From: Rutpela maculata
Taxonomy: Eukaryota > Arthropoda > Insecta > Coleoptera > Cerambycidae
NCBI GenBank assembly: GCA_936432065.2
Contig: OW386285.2
Location: 172,279,984 to 172,343,983, forward strand
Reading direction: 5' to 3'
DNA: 64,000 nt
Positions 13,869 through 26,217 of the stretch are shown here, one piece after another. Position numbers and translations under genes: made by a program. Positions within the stretch are counted from its first letter, which is position 1. Every line of letters begins with the position of its first letter. Under the pieces are notes generated by a model, which saw only the letters and a list, made by a program, of their open reading frames with translations, was not told where the DNA came from and did not search any database.

Positions 13869-14523
13869 ATTTTATTGAAAAAAAAAAACGTTACACTGAC
13901 CTCATAGATCCCTAACAATTAAAACTATTCATCTGGAAATGCAAATGAAAACTGTTCGAATCCGTTAAAGCTTATTTATTGCAAATAATTTTAAAATTTA
14001 GCCACGGAAAACCGCACACGTTACATTAGATACTGTTCTGATGGATTCTCATTATAATATTATCTTTGAATGTTTGGATTTACAGGTGGACACTGTTTAA
14101 AATATTTGGGGTTTCATTCTGATATGATTTTTGTATTTAAATTAGATCCGAATGCATACTGATAAAGACTTATATAATTTACTGTAGGAACAACAAATAA
14201 ATACTCGTAGAAACTGCTCTCATCAATCCTCTTTAAGGAATACTAAATATGTACCTGGAATTTCCGACCATATCGTAACATGTAGTGAACAATTTGTTAC
14301 GGATTAAACCTCATCACAGTTATATTCGGAAAACAGCATAAATACTGTTAGAAATTGATCGCATATAACCCCATTCGAAGTGATTAAACTTGTATTTGTA
14401 ATTGCAGTTGAAAACTGACCTTCCTTTTTACCCATTCAAACAAATGCAAACACATTTAATATATTACTGAAAAAAAACATTAATACTCATAGAAACTGAT
14501 CTCATAAATCCCTATTTAAACAT
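13869..14523 (-). repeat. Satellite array, minus orientation, first part
   Basis: At about 13869 the satellite flips: the poly-T/AATAAAAACACATTTTATT segment is followed by its own inverse. The array then reads in minus orientation until interrupted at 14523 by the gypsy element, whose TSD copy ACAT is 14520-14523. Confidence 0.85.
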
Positions 14524-17500
14524 TGTGACGTGTCCCTAATGGCAAAATTAAGAACACCCCAAGTATGCCCGAAAGCCCAAAGTGAAGAGCGGGTGTGAAT
14601 TCGTTTTCTTATTCTGAATTTTAGAATTTTGGGGTGCACCGGTTAAACTACCCTGGGCGCCAGCCAATTGTTAAAATTGACAGAGGTGTATAGGCAAAAC
14701 TAAATTAAACCTCAAGATAATAGTGAAAAATTTACTAAAAAAAATTTAGTGAGTAAGTATATGACAAAGTATATATAGGAATGTATAAAACAAGCTTAAA
14801 ACTAATTCGTGTATATGTATGAAATGGATAAATAATTGGGACAATAAATATAATACAACATTAAAATTAAACTGACAAACAATAGAGATCAACAACTGTC
14901 AGCCACTAATCCTTATGGCAGTTATGTATTATGTCAAACGACCTACTTATCACTTGCCCCGTGTGCCAAGTGTTCATAAGGGTAAGCAGAAGCAGAAAAC
15001 AACCAATGTGATATAAGACGCAAGTTAATATAACATCAAATATTCAAATCAAAAAGGATAAGATAGAGTGGAAGGTTCGATATGGCCACAATGTATTTTT
15101 CCGTACAAGGTTTTCCTGCGCCACCTGGGCGAGTCCTAGGCAGCATGAAATCCCCCCACTACCACACATAGCGGGAAACTGAAACTCAAGGTCCTCAATC
15201 CATGCACCCTGCGCGGGTCGGGCTCGTAAAGGAACTTTCAGCCTTCAATTTTTAGCGGGAAATTTAAATTCGGAAGTACCGAGCCGGCGCCCTCTGCAGG
15301 TCAGATGCGTAACTAAATCCCCCACTGCCCACTACCGCCATTACCGGGAAATTTAAACTCTCCAGGCACCGCACTCGTGCCACTGGATTTCTTAAAAATT
15401 AAAGAAAAAAGAAGCAATAAACGTGAAAAAAATTACTTTATTTTAAGAAATAGCCACTGCACCCTTAACAAAACAAATATTACTAGTAATAAGTGAATGT
15501 AAATAGTATAAATAATTTATAAAATATTCTACAAATGACACTGTATAATAACTTATAACTAGAAATTTGTATAACACTGATCAATAGTTATGCTGTATTG
15601 AACAGAAAATAAAAATTCTAGCCGTAATGAATTCAACGTGTGCAATTGAAAAAAATTAATCATACAAAATTAATAAATAAAACGGACACAAAACTGACAG
15701 AAAAAATAACAAATATAAACATGTCAGCTCCAATAAAAAAAAAATCGTATATCGTATACTAAAAATAAATTAATGGGTAAAACAAAAATCACTAATTGGT
15801 GGTAGCTCAAAATACAACCATTACAAATTATCGAAAAATATTATTTTGTGTACTAATTCAGCAGATAACTTTCAATGAAACCATTCATTCTTTCCATATA
15901 CTATCGATCCAAGTCTGATCATACCAGTATATCAACAAAAAATGACTCTTACGAGACATCTTATCAACTGCTTTCATCTAACAATATCAATATCAAAAAC
16001 AAGAAAATTATATTCTTTCTATAGACTGATGATCAAGGTCTGATCATGCAGTGGCGGCTGGTGATATTTCAATTTTTTTTTCTCGTCTGTGGCGCGTGGG
16101 ACCCATACGAAATATGGGAAATAACATCTCAAGCTGAACTTGGTTTGAACTTAGTTGGTACAATTCGCTCTAAGTGATAGCAATTTGCAAGATTTGTATG
16201 CTAAGTACATGATAAAGATCTTCGTAAGGCGGAGGGTACCAAGCTGGTAGCATATTTTCATAACAATTTCAAATCAAACTGGCATCTGGGATCTTACTCA
16301 CATTTCGGGTTCCTTAGGGGCCATAAAAAACCCATGCCCTTTATCTTTATCGTTTCTTCTACGACAGTTTGAAAAATTGCAGGCCACAACCATTATATAC
16401 TTTATAACTATAATCAAAACTATAATTTTTTTACACATATAATACTCATTTGCTTTTTCTACATGTGACATTTTATTATGATCACCATTACCATTGCATG
16501 ATTGTAAGGTTAGGTGCGTTTTTTTGTCCACGACCGGTAGAGTTAGAAATACCAGAATGATATTTACCAATAAAACGACAAAACTGAAATTCCTAGGTGG
16601 GAGGCGACAAATTTCTTAGGATTCTTAAATAACGAATAATGGCACCGACATTCATGTGTATGGAATCAGAATGGCGAGCAAAAAACGACAAGATTTGATA
16701 TTCCGGTGTCAAATTGTAGCAAAAAAACGCACCTCTTGATTATAGACCAGTCTATAGTATAGACGACAATCTCTTTCATTGATGCCGATGCCTGTAAATA
16801 TGTTGTTGCTGCCTAAAACTCGACAGATGGCATGTGTACGCGAGCCTTCCACTCTATCTTATCCTTTTTGATTCAAATACAGCTGATATAAATATAAAAT
16901 GCACGCTTTGGAATTTCGTGTAAGCTTTTTACAAAATAAATTAAGCACACTAAACCAGCAACGATTATGTACAATGTATAAAGTAAGTATTTAATTATAC
17001 ACGTCTAATAATAATGTGATGTGTAAAGACATATGACATGATGAAAATTCTATTTTAGCTACAAGTCAAAAGGTGTGGTATATTAATACTCGTTGAACGG
17101 CCGTTTATCGAGTTCACATGAAACTTCTAATTATTATAACACATATGGATTTAATCAATCATTATCCAGCGGTATACTATTAGGACGAGACACAAAATTA
17201 CCATCGACTAAACTAAATATTAATATTATTGAAAGGTAACAAATCCACTATTCTCGTAAACAAGATATGAATAATAAATTGCTTAGTTAACTTGCTTTTT
17301 TACTACACCGTGAGCTTCTATAGTAATAACGTAGCACTATCGTTACTTGTAGATATGCTGTACGCTGGTTCTCTGCAACTTCTGGTGGACAACAAAATAA
17401 ATGCCAAAATTACTTACAATACGTTGGTGATATTTGAGGACAATCCAAGAAAAATTACTATACTTGCTTACTTCTCGGTTTTACCATGAGACCATGATTA

Positions 17501-18418
17501 ACAGGCGTAAGGCTGATGATCTCCAGGGTGCCCCGAAACAAAACAATATGTAGGTGATTTCTCTAATATTCTCTTGACTCCAGCCAAAGCAGTTCCAAAA
17601 TTAATTTACCACAGACAAACAAAATCTAATATATATATATATATATATGTTTCTACGCAAATCAGCGTACTATGTTTAACAAGGAGATTACGACAAGTTT
17701 CATTGAGGTAATAAACAAAAGTACGAGCCTCTTGAAAGAGGTATCTCGGAACGAGCCTAAAAATATAATTCCGTTTAGGTATCGAATTATATGAAATTTA
17801 TATCAAAATTGATAGGGAAAATTAAATAAGACATACCTTAGTTTGTTATTAGGCGTTTTTCCCAAAAATTGTTAAAATTAAGGAAGATGTTCTTCACAAT
17901 TTTTAAATTGCCAGCATGGCTGCTCTTTCTTGGACAAAAAGGCCCTTTTTTGTTAGCTTTTTACTTTTCAGCAAAAAATTCTGTTTGCCAACTTAAATTA
18001 ATTACTAAGAGAATCCACTATGTTTGAAATTTGAATTTAAAAGAAAGATAATAAAATAATAGTAACTATCTGTATGTGATAATTAAATTGTCTGCCTTAG
18101 CTGTAAATAATACCTTAATAACAAAACACATTTTAGCCTACAAATCGTTCCTTTTCAGGTACCAAAGAAAATTAAATTTGGCAAGAAAATTCCTACAACC
18201 TTTCTTTGAGCCCCTGACATGATTTAGGGAAACAGTTTTCATATTAAGAACAATAATAAGTAAATCGAAGCTCTACACTCTTAGACAAAATACTTAATCT
18301 TAATATAAGTATTACTGGTTGCATACCTAAGAGGATATAAGAATATTATTCCACCAAATGTGAATAATATGGGTTGTAAATTTTTATTATACAGGGGAAT
18401 CAAAATGTAACTGTTACA
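14524..18418 (-). repeat. Gypsy-1 3' LTR, enlarged by an 1821-bp insertion
   Basis: Starts and ends with the TG...CA pair (TGTAACAG at 18418 reading minus; TGTGACG at 14524 reading plus). Colinear with 24160-26217 except for the insertion at 15050-16870, its 8-bp TSD and a longer (TA)n near 17629. Both LTRs hold a 65-codon plus-strand ORF (17292-17489, 25099-25296), antisense to the element and without a recognisable domain. Confidence 0.93.
15050..16870. mobile_element. Non-autonomous hAT-like element inside the gypsy-1 LTR
   Basis: TIRs of 26 bp: CAAAAAGGATAAGATAGAGT at the left continuing to GGAAGG, with the inverse at the right. It is flanked by the exact 8-bp repeat ATTCAAAT (15042-15049, 16871-16878), and the uninterrupted LTR copy has this octamer once. 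This proves the insertion boundaries. The 8-bp TSD fits hAT or P-type elements; the TIR does not begin CAGNG, so hAT is only likely. The interior is non-coding for a transposase; the 90-codon minus ORF at 16298-16570 has no known domain. An inner pair AGGTGCGTTTTTTTG (16510) and its inverse (16720-16734) may mark a smaller nested MITE. Confidence 0.88.
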
Positions 18419-18420
18419 CA

Positions 18421-18434
18421 CCCCCTCTTCTTAC
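18421..18434 (-). promoter_or_regulatory. Gypsy-1 polypurine tract
   Basis: Read on the minus strand, GTAAGAAGAGGGGG lies two bases from the 3' LTR start. It primes plus-strand DNA synthesis in LTR retrotransposons. Confidence 0.8.
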
Positions 18435-18678
18435 CAAAAAAAAATATATTATATATTTTTTTTTTGAACGTGTGTAATATTTTGTAGGTTAAATAATCCT
18501 ATGCTAATTTAATCTATAATCTAATCTACATTCTAAACCTAGAGTCATAATCGGGATTTTGAAAATATTGCTAGCAATTATTTGTTTTGACAAAATAGGG
18601 TAGGATTTACGTCAACAATAAATTTAATCATTCATTCTTCAAACATCAATTCACTGCCACAAACATACTTAGATTCAT

Positions 18679-21600
18679 TCAAGTCAAATCCGGTTCTGCG
18701 CCTTGGTAAGGCTTAAGGTCTTTTACATGAAATTTCCCGACGTTTTTACCATCAGGACCAATTAGTTCATAGACAAGCTTTGACACAACTTTACCAACAG
18801 TGCACAAGATAAACTTAGGCGCTAATTTAGCAGCAAAGTGCTCGGCACGATTTGATAGGGCAAAATTCCTTTTCCACACTTTATCACCAACGTGATATAC
18901 GTAGCAGGTCTTTTCCTTAAATTGTAGTGACGAGCATTTTTTCTATATGCTTCTGCCAAATGACGACGGACATCAGCATAAAGTTGGGGAAGCTTGTCAA
19001 TTTCTCTTCCATACTCCTCTCTATTAATATTGTTCATGTCCAAATTTTCTATGTTCTCTAGCTTTCCATAATATTCACCGTTAGCAGGTACATATCGACC
19101 GAAATTCAAAAATGTCGGGGTATGACCCGTTGCTTCGTGAACAGCTGTTCTCAGAGCAAAACCAATTTTGTGAATTTCTCGATCCCAGGTACGGTGATCA
19201 ATGCCATCAATATACGAACGTATTGCTGCTTCTAGGACGCGGTTGACTCTTTCTACGGCATTTACTTGTGGGTGAAAATTTGCATTATAATATATTTTGA
19301 CACCGTACTCATCTGCTAGTTTCTGAAAACTATTAGCAGTGAACTGTGTGCCATTGTCACATGCTATTACTTGCGGAGTTCCATATACTAATAAGACTTG
19401 TTCCTCTAAAAATTTCACTATATGAGAGGTCTTTGCATCTCTCAAAGGATGTAACAAACAATACTTGGTAAAGTAATCTGATACCAGTAACAGATAACAA
19501 AAACCATTTTTAGATCGCGGCAAAGGTCCAAGCAGATCTACTGAAACATACTGCCAAGGAAAGCTCACCTTCTTAGGATGTCCCATGAAACCGGGTCTAG
19601 TAGAAGTGCTTACCTTTTGCGCAGCACACGTTTTACATGATCTGACGTACTTTCTTACGTCTTGCAACAAACGCGGCCAATAATAGAGCTGTCTGATCCT
19701 ATGAACAGTTTTATAAATACCCAAATGTGCGCTCTTAGGATCTTCATGACATGCCTTATAAACGTTATACCTTTCACCTTTCGGAACTACTAGTTTCCAA
19801 TCACAAAGATTAGTCCGGAAACCAAAGTCAAAGGGAAGATGTTTGTATAACAAATTATCCTCTACTTTAAAATCAGGATATTGATCTGGAGATTTGACAA
19901 CTTTCAGCATCAACTCCTTATACCACTTATCTGTCTGAGCATTTGCCTTATCAATAGTCAATAAACAAGACTCAAGCGGTGCTCGAGATAGAGCGTCTGC
20001 TACGACATTCAAGGAACCCTTGCGGTGCACAATTTCCATGTCATATTGGCTGAGTCTCATGGCCCATCTTGCCAGTCTTCCGGTTGGATTTTTTAAATTA
20101 TTCAACCACTGTAAAGAGGAGTGATCCGTAATCACAGTAAAGTGTACCCCGTCAATGAACGGTCTGAATTTTTCTACAGAAGTTAACACGGCATATAGTT
20201 CTAACTCACTAATGGTATATTTCCTTTCAGCTTCTGTCAGTGTGTTTGAAGTATATGCTATCACGACTTCTCTACCTCCAATCCGCTGCAAGAGTACGCC
20301 CGCGACTCCTACCGTTGAAGCGTCACACTGCACGTAGAATGGTTTCGAGAAATCTGGTGATGTCAACACTGGAGCTGAAACTAGCGCCTGCTTAAGTTCT
20401 CTAAAGGAATTCTCCGCTTCTTCATTTCATGCAATTTTCTGCGACTTACGACGGCCTTTAATTAAACTATTAATAGGTGCACAAATAGTTGCAAAGTTTT
20501 GAACAAAGCGTCTGTACCAACTACACATCCCCATAAATCTTTTTACCTCGGTGGCGGTTTTAGGTACTGGATACTCTAACATAGCTTTCACCTTTTCTGG
20601 ATCAGTACGCAAGCCTTCCCGATCGACAAGGAACCCTAAATATCTCAAACTAGGTAAACAAAATGAACATTTATCTATGTTAATTGTCAAGTTCGCATCA
20701 CGAAGTCTCTCAAACACTATATTCAATATATCGATATGTTTATCAAATGAAGATGTTGCCACTATCACGTCATCAAGGTAAACGAACACGAATGGATCTA
20801 AATCCGGCCCCAGAATACAATCCATCAACTTTTGCTGTGTTTGAGCGGCATTACACAACCCAAAAGGCATAACACAAAACTCAAACAGACCACGTCCTGG
20901 CACAACAAAAGCGGTCTTTTCGCAAGACGCGGGATCCAGTGGAATTTGCCAAAATGCGGACTTCAAATCAATACTACTTAGAAACTGTGCTCCTGACAGT
21001 TTGTTTAGTATGTGATCAACAATTGGCAGAGGGTATGCACATTTCTTGGTCACCGAATTAAGCTTCCTACCATCAAAACAAAAACGTGGCTCACCATTAG
21101 ATTTTTCCACAATCAGGACGGGACTAGCCCAAGGACTACTTGAAGGACGGACGACACCTAGTTCTAGCATCTTATCTAATTCTTTGTTTAGTATTTCTAA
21201 TTTATAAGGCGACATAATGTGATGCCGTTGTTTGATGGGTTCAACATCTCCCGTATCTATTTTGTGAATAATTTTATTTGTTCGACCTAATTTTGAACCA
21301 GAAAGAGTACGAAAGGTTTCAATCATACAATCTAATTGAATAGTCTCATCCACATTCAACTCTGACCTTGAACAAATTCTGTTTATGACAGAAAGATTCT
21401 TTTCACAATCTGTGAAACTTTGAGATGTGTCTAAGTAGTTTTTTCCAACAAAATATGAGTTAGTCTTAAAATCGATAGTGATATCAAAAAGTCAACAAAA
21501 ATCGGAACCTAAGATAAGACTATGAGAAAGAGATGGCACTACCAAAACCTTGACCAATTTTTCAACTTCTCCAAGCTTAACCGGAAGATTCACATAACCA

Positions 21601-22091
21601 TTTACCCGTTGAGCCGATCCATCTGCAGTGTTAATATTTAAGTCTGAGGACTCCAGGACTGTTAACCCAAAAATTTCCAACAAGTGGACTCCACTTTTTC
21701 CAACTACTGAAATACTTGCACCGCTGTCTAAGAGAGCGATAACCGACCTGCCAAAAATCTGCACCGCAACATACGGCCTATTATCATTTTCTCTTTCGAC
21801 AAACACAATATTAGATACATCTAGATTATTACCTGAGCTACTTTCTCTAGACTTTTTCGGTGGAGAATTAGTTCGTGACTTATAAAAAGCTGCAACTACC
21901 TCGAGCCACTTTTTCCAATCTAACAAATATTTTTTATTGTAATTAGATTTTTGTGAGATACTGGCTAAGGAAAGACAACGGTCTATCTGCCGCTTTCCTT
22001 TCGTCCGTTTTTTGAACAATTCGGACAATTTGGACGAATTACATTTTTCCGACCACATCCATAGCATGTAGGACCTTGTACTTTCCCACAA
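18679..22091 (-). pseudogene. pol: Gypsy-1 pol (protease, RT, RNase H, integrase), broken
   Basis: One former reading frame, in the -1 frame relative to gag and overlapping it by about 108 nt, which suggests -1 ribosomal frameshifting. In order: protease with LLDSGAS near 21730; RT with YLDD at about 20770-20781; RNase H with VQCDAS, SELELYA and VADALSR; integrase with an HHCC zinc site (SCKTCAAQK) and D, D, E residues in VDLLGP, ACDNGTQ and NAVERVN. Breaks: an in-frame TGA at 21492-21494 between protease and RT, a TGA at 20427-20429 between RT and RNase H, and a 1-nt frameshift at about 18903-18925, after which the frame continues to 18679. Otherwise complete and close to consensus; catalytic residues are present. 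Confidence 0.93.
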
Positions 22092-23470
22092 TCACGCTGT
22101 AAATGACCCACTGCCTTGCACTTAAAACAATAAATTTCTGCTACCTGTCTCACATTATTATTATGCAATCTCCTCTGAGTATTGCCTACAACACGATGAT
22201 CGGAAACATGAGAATTGAAATGATTAACAGATCTACGACTAACTACATTGCCAGTGCGACGATTAGAAACATTGTCAGCACTACTATTGGCAGAGGTATT
22301 ACCATTATGGCGCTTGACGTCACCACCACGACTAGTACTCACTTCTTGTCTATCAGACGTACAGCAAACATGTCGGCAAGGTGAAAGTTCAGCCGTGTTA
22401 TGTTCCACAATAGGATCATATGCAAGACTTGGTTCTAACAAAGATATATTTTTCTTGGGAGGTGGCTGAAATGAATTTTTAACTCGCTCAGATTCCTCTA
22501 GTAATCTACAAGTTTGAAGCAAACTCTTTACGCTAGGAATATTTTGCAATGCCAGATGGGACTGATATAGTGGTAAAACCCTAGACTTTATTATTCGTAA
22601 CTTCTTTTCTTCCGAAGGTTTTTCAGACAAACAATCGAAAAGATTCTCCATGATAGAGATATAAATAACAACAGGTTCATCCCCATGTTGAGTACGCTTT
22701 TCTATCTGCTTCCACAGCTCGTCGTCGTATTCACTGGACAGAAAGTCAGTCTTAAGCGCTATAATAAGTGATTCCCAAGAGTCAAATCGTCTTTGCCTAA
22801 GCTGAGCCTTGTACCACTCCAAAGCATAATCCTCAAAAAGATCAGAAGCTGCCTCAAAAAGTCCTTCCTTTGTACACCGTCTAGCTATCCTGAGTTCCTC
22901 GACACGCTGTAAAAATGAATGAAGAGATCCTTTATCTGACCTACCACTAAACTTAACAGCCCACTTATAAACTGGAACAGATTTCGACCCTTCTGCAGTA
23001 GCAGCACTACGAACCACATTTCTACGACCTGCTTCTTCACCTCTCTGATGTCTCTCGATAACCTCTGACATATCTTCTTCCAAGGCTGAAACGACAACGA
23101 TATTATCACCTTGATAGTTAGAAATATCATCATTGAGATCCTCTGGTATTCTCCGAATTCTGCCTAAAACATGGTTGATCCTACTACGTATTCGAAAACC
23201 AAGTTCTACGTTTACCCCATCAAAATTGTTGACCAAATCTGAGATGGAAGCTATACTTTCATCTAATTCCTTTTTCTCAAAATCAAAATCAAAGTTTGGT
23301 GTTTTATATAGAAAAACCTGTGGTCTAGCTAAGTCTTTTCTTAATTCTCTACGAAGATATTTTCTTTTTAAAGTAATATCAACCCTATCCGTAGCCACAT
23401 TTCGAATCCTAAGCTCATAATTTAATTCATTTGTTCTAAGATGTACCGGGTCCATTTCATAATTAGCCAT
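21983..23470 (-). CDS. gag: Gypsy-1 Gag with two zinc knuckles
   Basis: Open 495-codon frame starting near the 5' LTR on the minus strand. It would form the capsid/nucleocapsid that packages element RNA in the cytoplasm. The N-terminal third is charged and probably helical. A retrotransposon-gag core lies around residues 165-300 (VYKWAVKFSGRSDKGSLHSF onward, with the LEWY motif). The C-terminus has one canonical CCHC knuckle (CFKCKAVGHLQRDC). A second, CYGCGRKNVIRPNC, has valine where the zinc-binding histidine is expected. Basic C-terminal tail. It overlaps pol, read in the -1 frame. The frame is intact although pol is broken, so this protein could still be made. Confidence 0.88.
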   Translation of the reverse strand: MANYEMDPVHLRTNELNYELRIRNVATDRVDITLKRKYLRRELRKDLARPQVFLYKTPNFDFDFEKKELDESIASISDLVNNFDGVNVELGFRIRSRINHVLGRIRRIPEDLNDDISNYQGDNIVVVSALEEDMSEVIERHQRGEEAGRRNVVRSAATAEGSKSVPVYKWAVKFSGRSDKGSLHSFLQRVEELRIARRCTKEGLFEAASDLFEDYALEWYKAQLRQRRFDSWESLIIALKTDFLSSEYDDELWKQIEKRTQHGDEPVVIYISIMENLFDCLSEKPSEEKKLRIIKSRVLPLYQSHLALQNIPSVKSLLQTCRLLEESERVKNSFQPPPKKNISLLEPSLAYDPIVEHNTAELSPCRHVCCTSDRQEVSTSRGGDVKRHNGNTSANSSADNVSNRRTGNVVSRRSVNHFNSHVSDHRVVGNTQRRLHNNNVRQVAEIYCFKCKAVGHLQRDCGKVQGPTCYGCGRKNVIRPNCPNCSKNGRKESGR

Positions 23471-24132
23471 ATTTGATATGCAAAGTAATAAATTTCAAGG
23501 AACAAAAAATATTAAGTTATCTATTATAATGATTTCCCAAAAGCGCACGCAATAACGACAGATCCAGTAGTGAACTACGTTAACCGAGGACGTTAAAAAA
23601 ATGTACAGTTTAAAACTGCTAAAATTATATACCTATTTGATCGTAGTGAACCGTAACAGTAACATATAATTTACCATATATTCGTATACAATAGTAAGAA
23701 CATCAAAATATTTTAAAATTGTGTCAACAGTCACTTTCTACCACCCTGTATAACAAACTTTGTATACAAAACTTTATATCAATCTAAACTCCTTAGACTT
23801 TAGTGAATTTATCATCAACTAGTTGAATTTTTTTTTTAATAATCGTAGTAATAAATAAAAACCAATACGCTATATATCTAGTATAAAAATTTTTGCAAAA
23901 TTACGCCAAGGTTGTAAGTCACATTCTTGACTGTGAAATACCTACAGCACCACCATACATACACGAATATTAATGCTCTAAGAAATTTAATCTATTTTGC
24001 CTATATATTAAAAGTAAATGATATTAAAAGTAATTTACCTTATTTTTTACAGATTACAAATGCCCCCGTTTTAAGCAAAACAATTCAGAAATAAACAAAT
24101 ATTACCCCTGAGTGGGTGCAACAAATTCTCTG

Positions 24133-24151
24133 GCCCCTAGTTGATGCGCCA
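24133..24151 (-). promoter_or_regulatory. Gypsy-1 putative primer-binding site
   Basis: Eight nucleotides downstream of the 5' LTR on the minus strand is TGGCGCATCAACTAGGGGC. It begins with TGG, complementary to the CCA end of a tRNA. I did not assign the tRNA. Confidence 0.55.
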
Positions 24152-24159
24152 AATATACT

Positions 24160-26217
24160 TGTGACGTGCCCCTAATGGCAAAATTAAGAACACCCCAAGT
24201 ATGCCCGAAAGCCCAAAGTGAAGAGCGGGTGTGAATTCGTTTTCTTATTCTGAATTTTAGAATTTTGGGGTGCACCGGTTAAACTACCCTGGGCGCCAGC
24301 CAATTGTTAAAATTGACAGAGGTGTATAGGCAAAACTAAATTAAACCTCAAGATAATAGTGAAAAATTTACTAAAAAAAATTTAGTGAGTAAGTATATGA
24401 CAAAGTATATATAGGAATGTATAAAACAAGCTTAAAACTAATTCGTGTATATGTATGAAATGGATAAATAATTGGGACAATAAATATAATACAACATTAA
24501 AATTAAACTGACAAACAATAGAGATCAACAACTGTCAGCCACTAATCCTTATGGCAGTTATGTATTATGTCAAACGACCTACTTATCACTTGCCCCGTGT
24601 GCCAAGTGTTCATAAGGGTAAGCAGAAGCAGAAAACAACCAATGTGATATAAGACGCAAGTTAATATAACCTCAAATATTCAAATACAGCTGATATAAAT
24701 ATAAAATGCACGCTTTGGAATTTCGTGTAAGCTTTTTACAAAATAAATTAAGCACACTAAACCAGCAACGATTATGTACAATGTATAAAGTAAGTATTTA
24801 ATTATACACGTCTAATAATAATGTGATGTGTAAAGACATATGACATGATGAAAATTCTATTTTAGCTACAAGTCAAAAGGTGTGGTATATTAATACTCGT
24901 TGAACGGCCGTTTATCGAGTTCACATGAAACTTCTAATTATTATAACACATATGGATTTAATCAATCATTATCCAGCGGTATACTATTAGGACGAGACAC
25001 AAAATTACCATCGACTAAACTAAATATTAATATTATTGAAAGGTAACAAATCCACTATTCTCGTAAACAAGATATGAATAATAAATTGCTTAGTTAACTT
25101 GCTTTTTTACTACACCGTGAGCTTCTATAGTAATAACGTAGCACTATCGTTACTTGTAGATATGCTGTACGCTGGTTCTCTGCAACTTCTGGTGGACAAC
25201 AAAATAAATGCCAAAATTACTTACAATACGTTGGTGATACTTGAGGACAATCCAAGAAAAATTACGGTACTTGCTTACTTCTCGGTTTTACCATGAGACC
25301 ATGATTAACAGGCGTAAGGCTGATGATCTCCAGGGTGCCCCGAAACAAAACAATATGTAGGTGATTTCTCTAATATTCTCTTGACTCCAGCCAAAGCAGT
25401 TCCAAAATTAATTTACCACAGACAAACAAAATCTAATATATATATATGTTTCTACGCAAATCAGCGTACTATGTTTAACAAGGAGATTACGACAAGTTTC
25501 ATTGAGGTAATAAACAAAAGTACGAGCCTCTTGAAAGAGGTATCTCGGAACGAGCCTAAAAATATAATTCCGTTTAGGTATCGAATTATATGAAATTTAT
25601 ATCAAAATTGATAGGGAAAATTAAATAAGACATACCTTAGTTTGTTATTAGGCGTTTTTCCCAAAAATTGTTCAAATTAAGGAAGATGTTCTTCACAATT
25701 TTTAAATTGCCAGCATGGCTGCTCTTTCTTGGACAAAAAGGCCCTTTTTTGTTAGCTTTTTACTTTTCAGCAAAAAATTCTGTTTGCCAACTTAAATTAA
25801 TTACTAAGAGAATCCACTATGTTTGAAATTTGAATTTAAAAGAAAGATAATAAAATAATAGTAACTATCTGTATGTGATAATTAAATTGTCTGCCTTAGC
25901 TGTAAATAATACCTTAATAACAAAACACATTTTAGCCTACAAATCGTTCCTTTTCAGGTACCAAAGAAAATTAAATTTGGCAAGAAAATTCCTACAACCT
26001 TTCTTTGAGCCCCTGACATGATTTAGGGAAACAGTTTTCATATTAAGAACAATAATAAGTAAATCGAAGCTCTACACTCTTAGACAAAATACTTAATCTT
26101 AATATAGGTATTACTGGTTGCATACCTAAGAGGATATAAGAATATTATTCCACCAAATGTGAATAATATGGGTTGTAAATTTTTATTATACAGGGGAATC
26201 AAAATGTAACTGTTACA
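24160..26217 (-). repeat. Gypsy-1 5' LTR, 2058 bp
   Basis: Uninterrupted LTR copy with TG...CA ends, abutting the TSD at 26218. Its single ATTCAAAT octamer (near 24678) is the empty site of the insertion seen in the other LTR. Confidence 0.93.

Larger units (their letters stand above)
14524..26217 (-). mobile_element. Gypsy-1: Ty3/gypsy LTR retrotransposon, minus strand, 11.7 kb
   Basis: Complete element with two LTRs, gag and pol, flanked by the 4-bp TSD ACAT (14520-14523, 26218-26221) within a satellite monomer. Order on the minus strand is 5' LTR (26217-24160), primer site, gag, protease, RT, RNase H, integrase, polypurine tract, 3' LTR (18418-14524). This RT-RNase H-integrase order identifies Ty3/gypsy. 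The LTRs are long (2058 bp) and differ at only about seven sites by eye plus an AT-microsatellite length change, so the insertion is young. The 3' LTR carries a hAT-like insertion. Pol has two in-frame stops and one frameshift, so this copy is not autonomous. No env-like ORF. Confidence 0.93.

Noticed and set aside
16022..16110. CAGTGGCGGCTGGTGA as the left end of another hAT-like element
   Set aside because: It looks like a hAT terminus, but no inverted partner was found nearby.
17292..17489. 65-codon ORF repeated at 25099-25296 as a host gene duplicated in tandem
   Set aside because: Both copies are inside the LTRs of gypsy-1, so duplication is explained by reverse transcription.
20427..21494. 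TGA codons in pol as programmed readthrough
   Set aside because: They fall between conserved domains at unusual places, with a further frameshift downstream; mutation is simpler. Shared stops in other copies would reopen the question.
18419..24159. Env gene, which would make gypsy-1 an errantivirus
   Set aside because: No ORF lies between the end of integrase at 18679 and the 3' LTR at 18418, and no signal-peptide or membrane protein was found.
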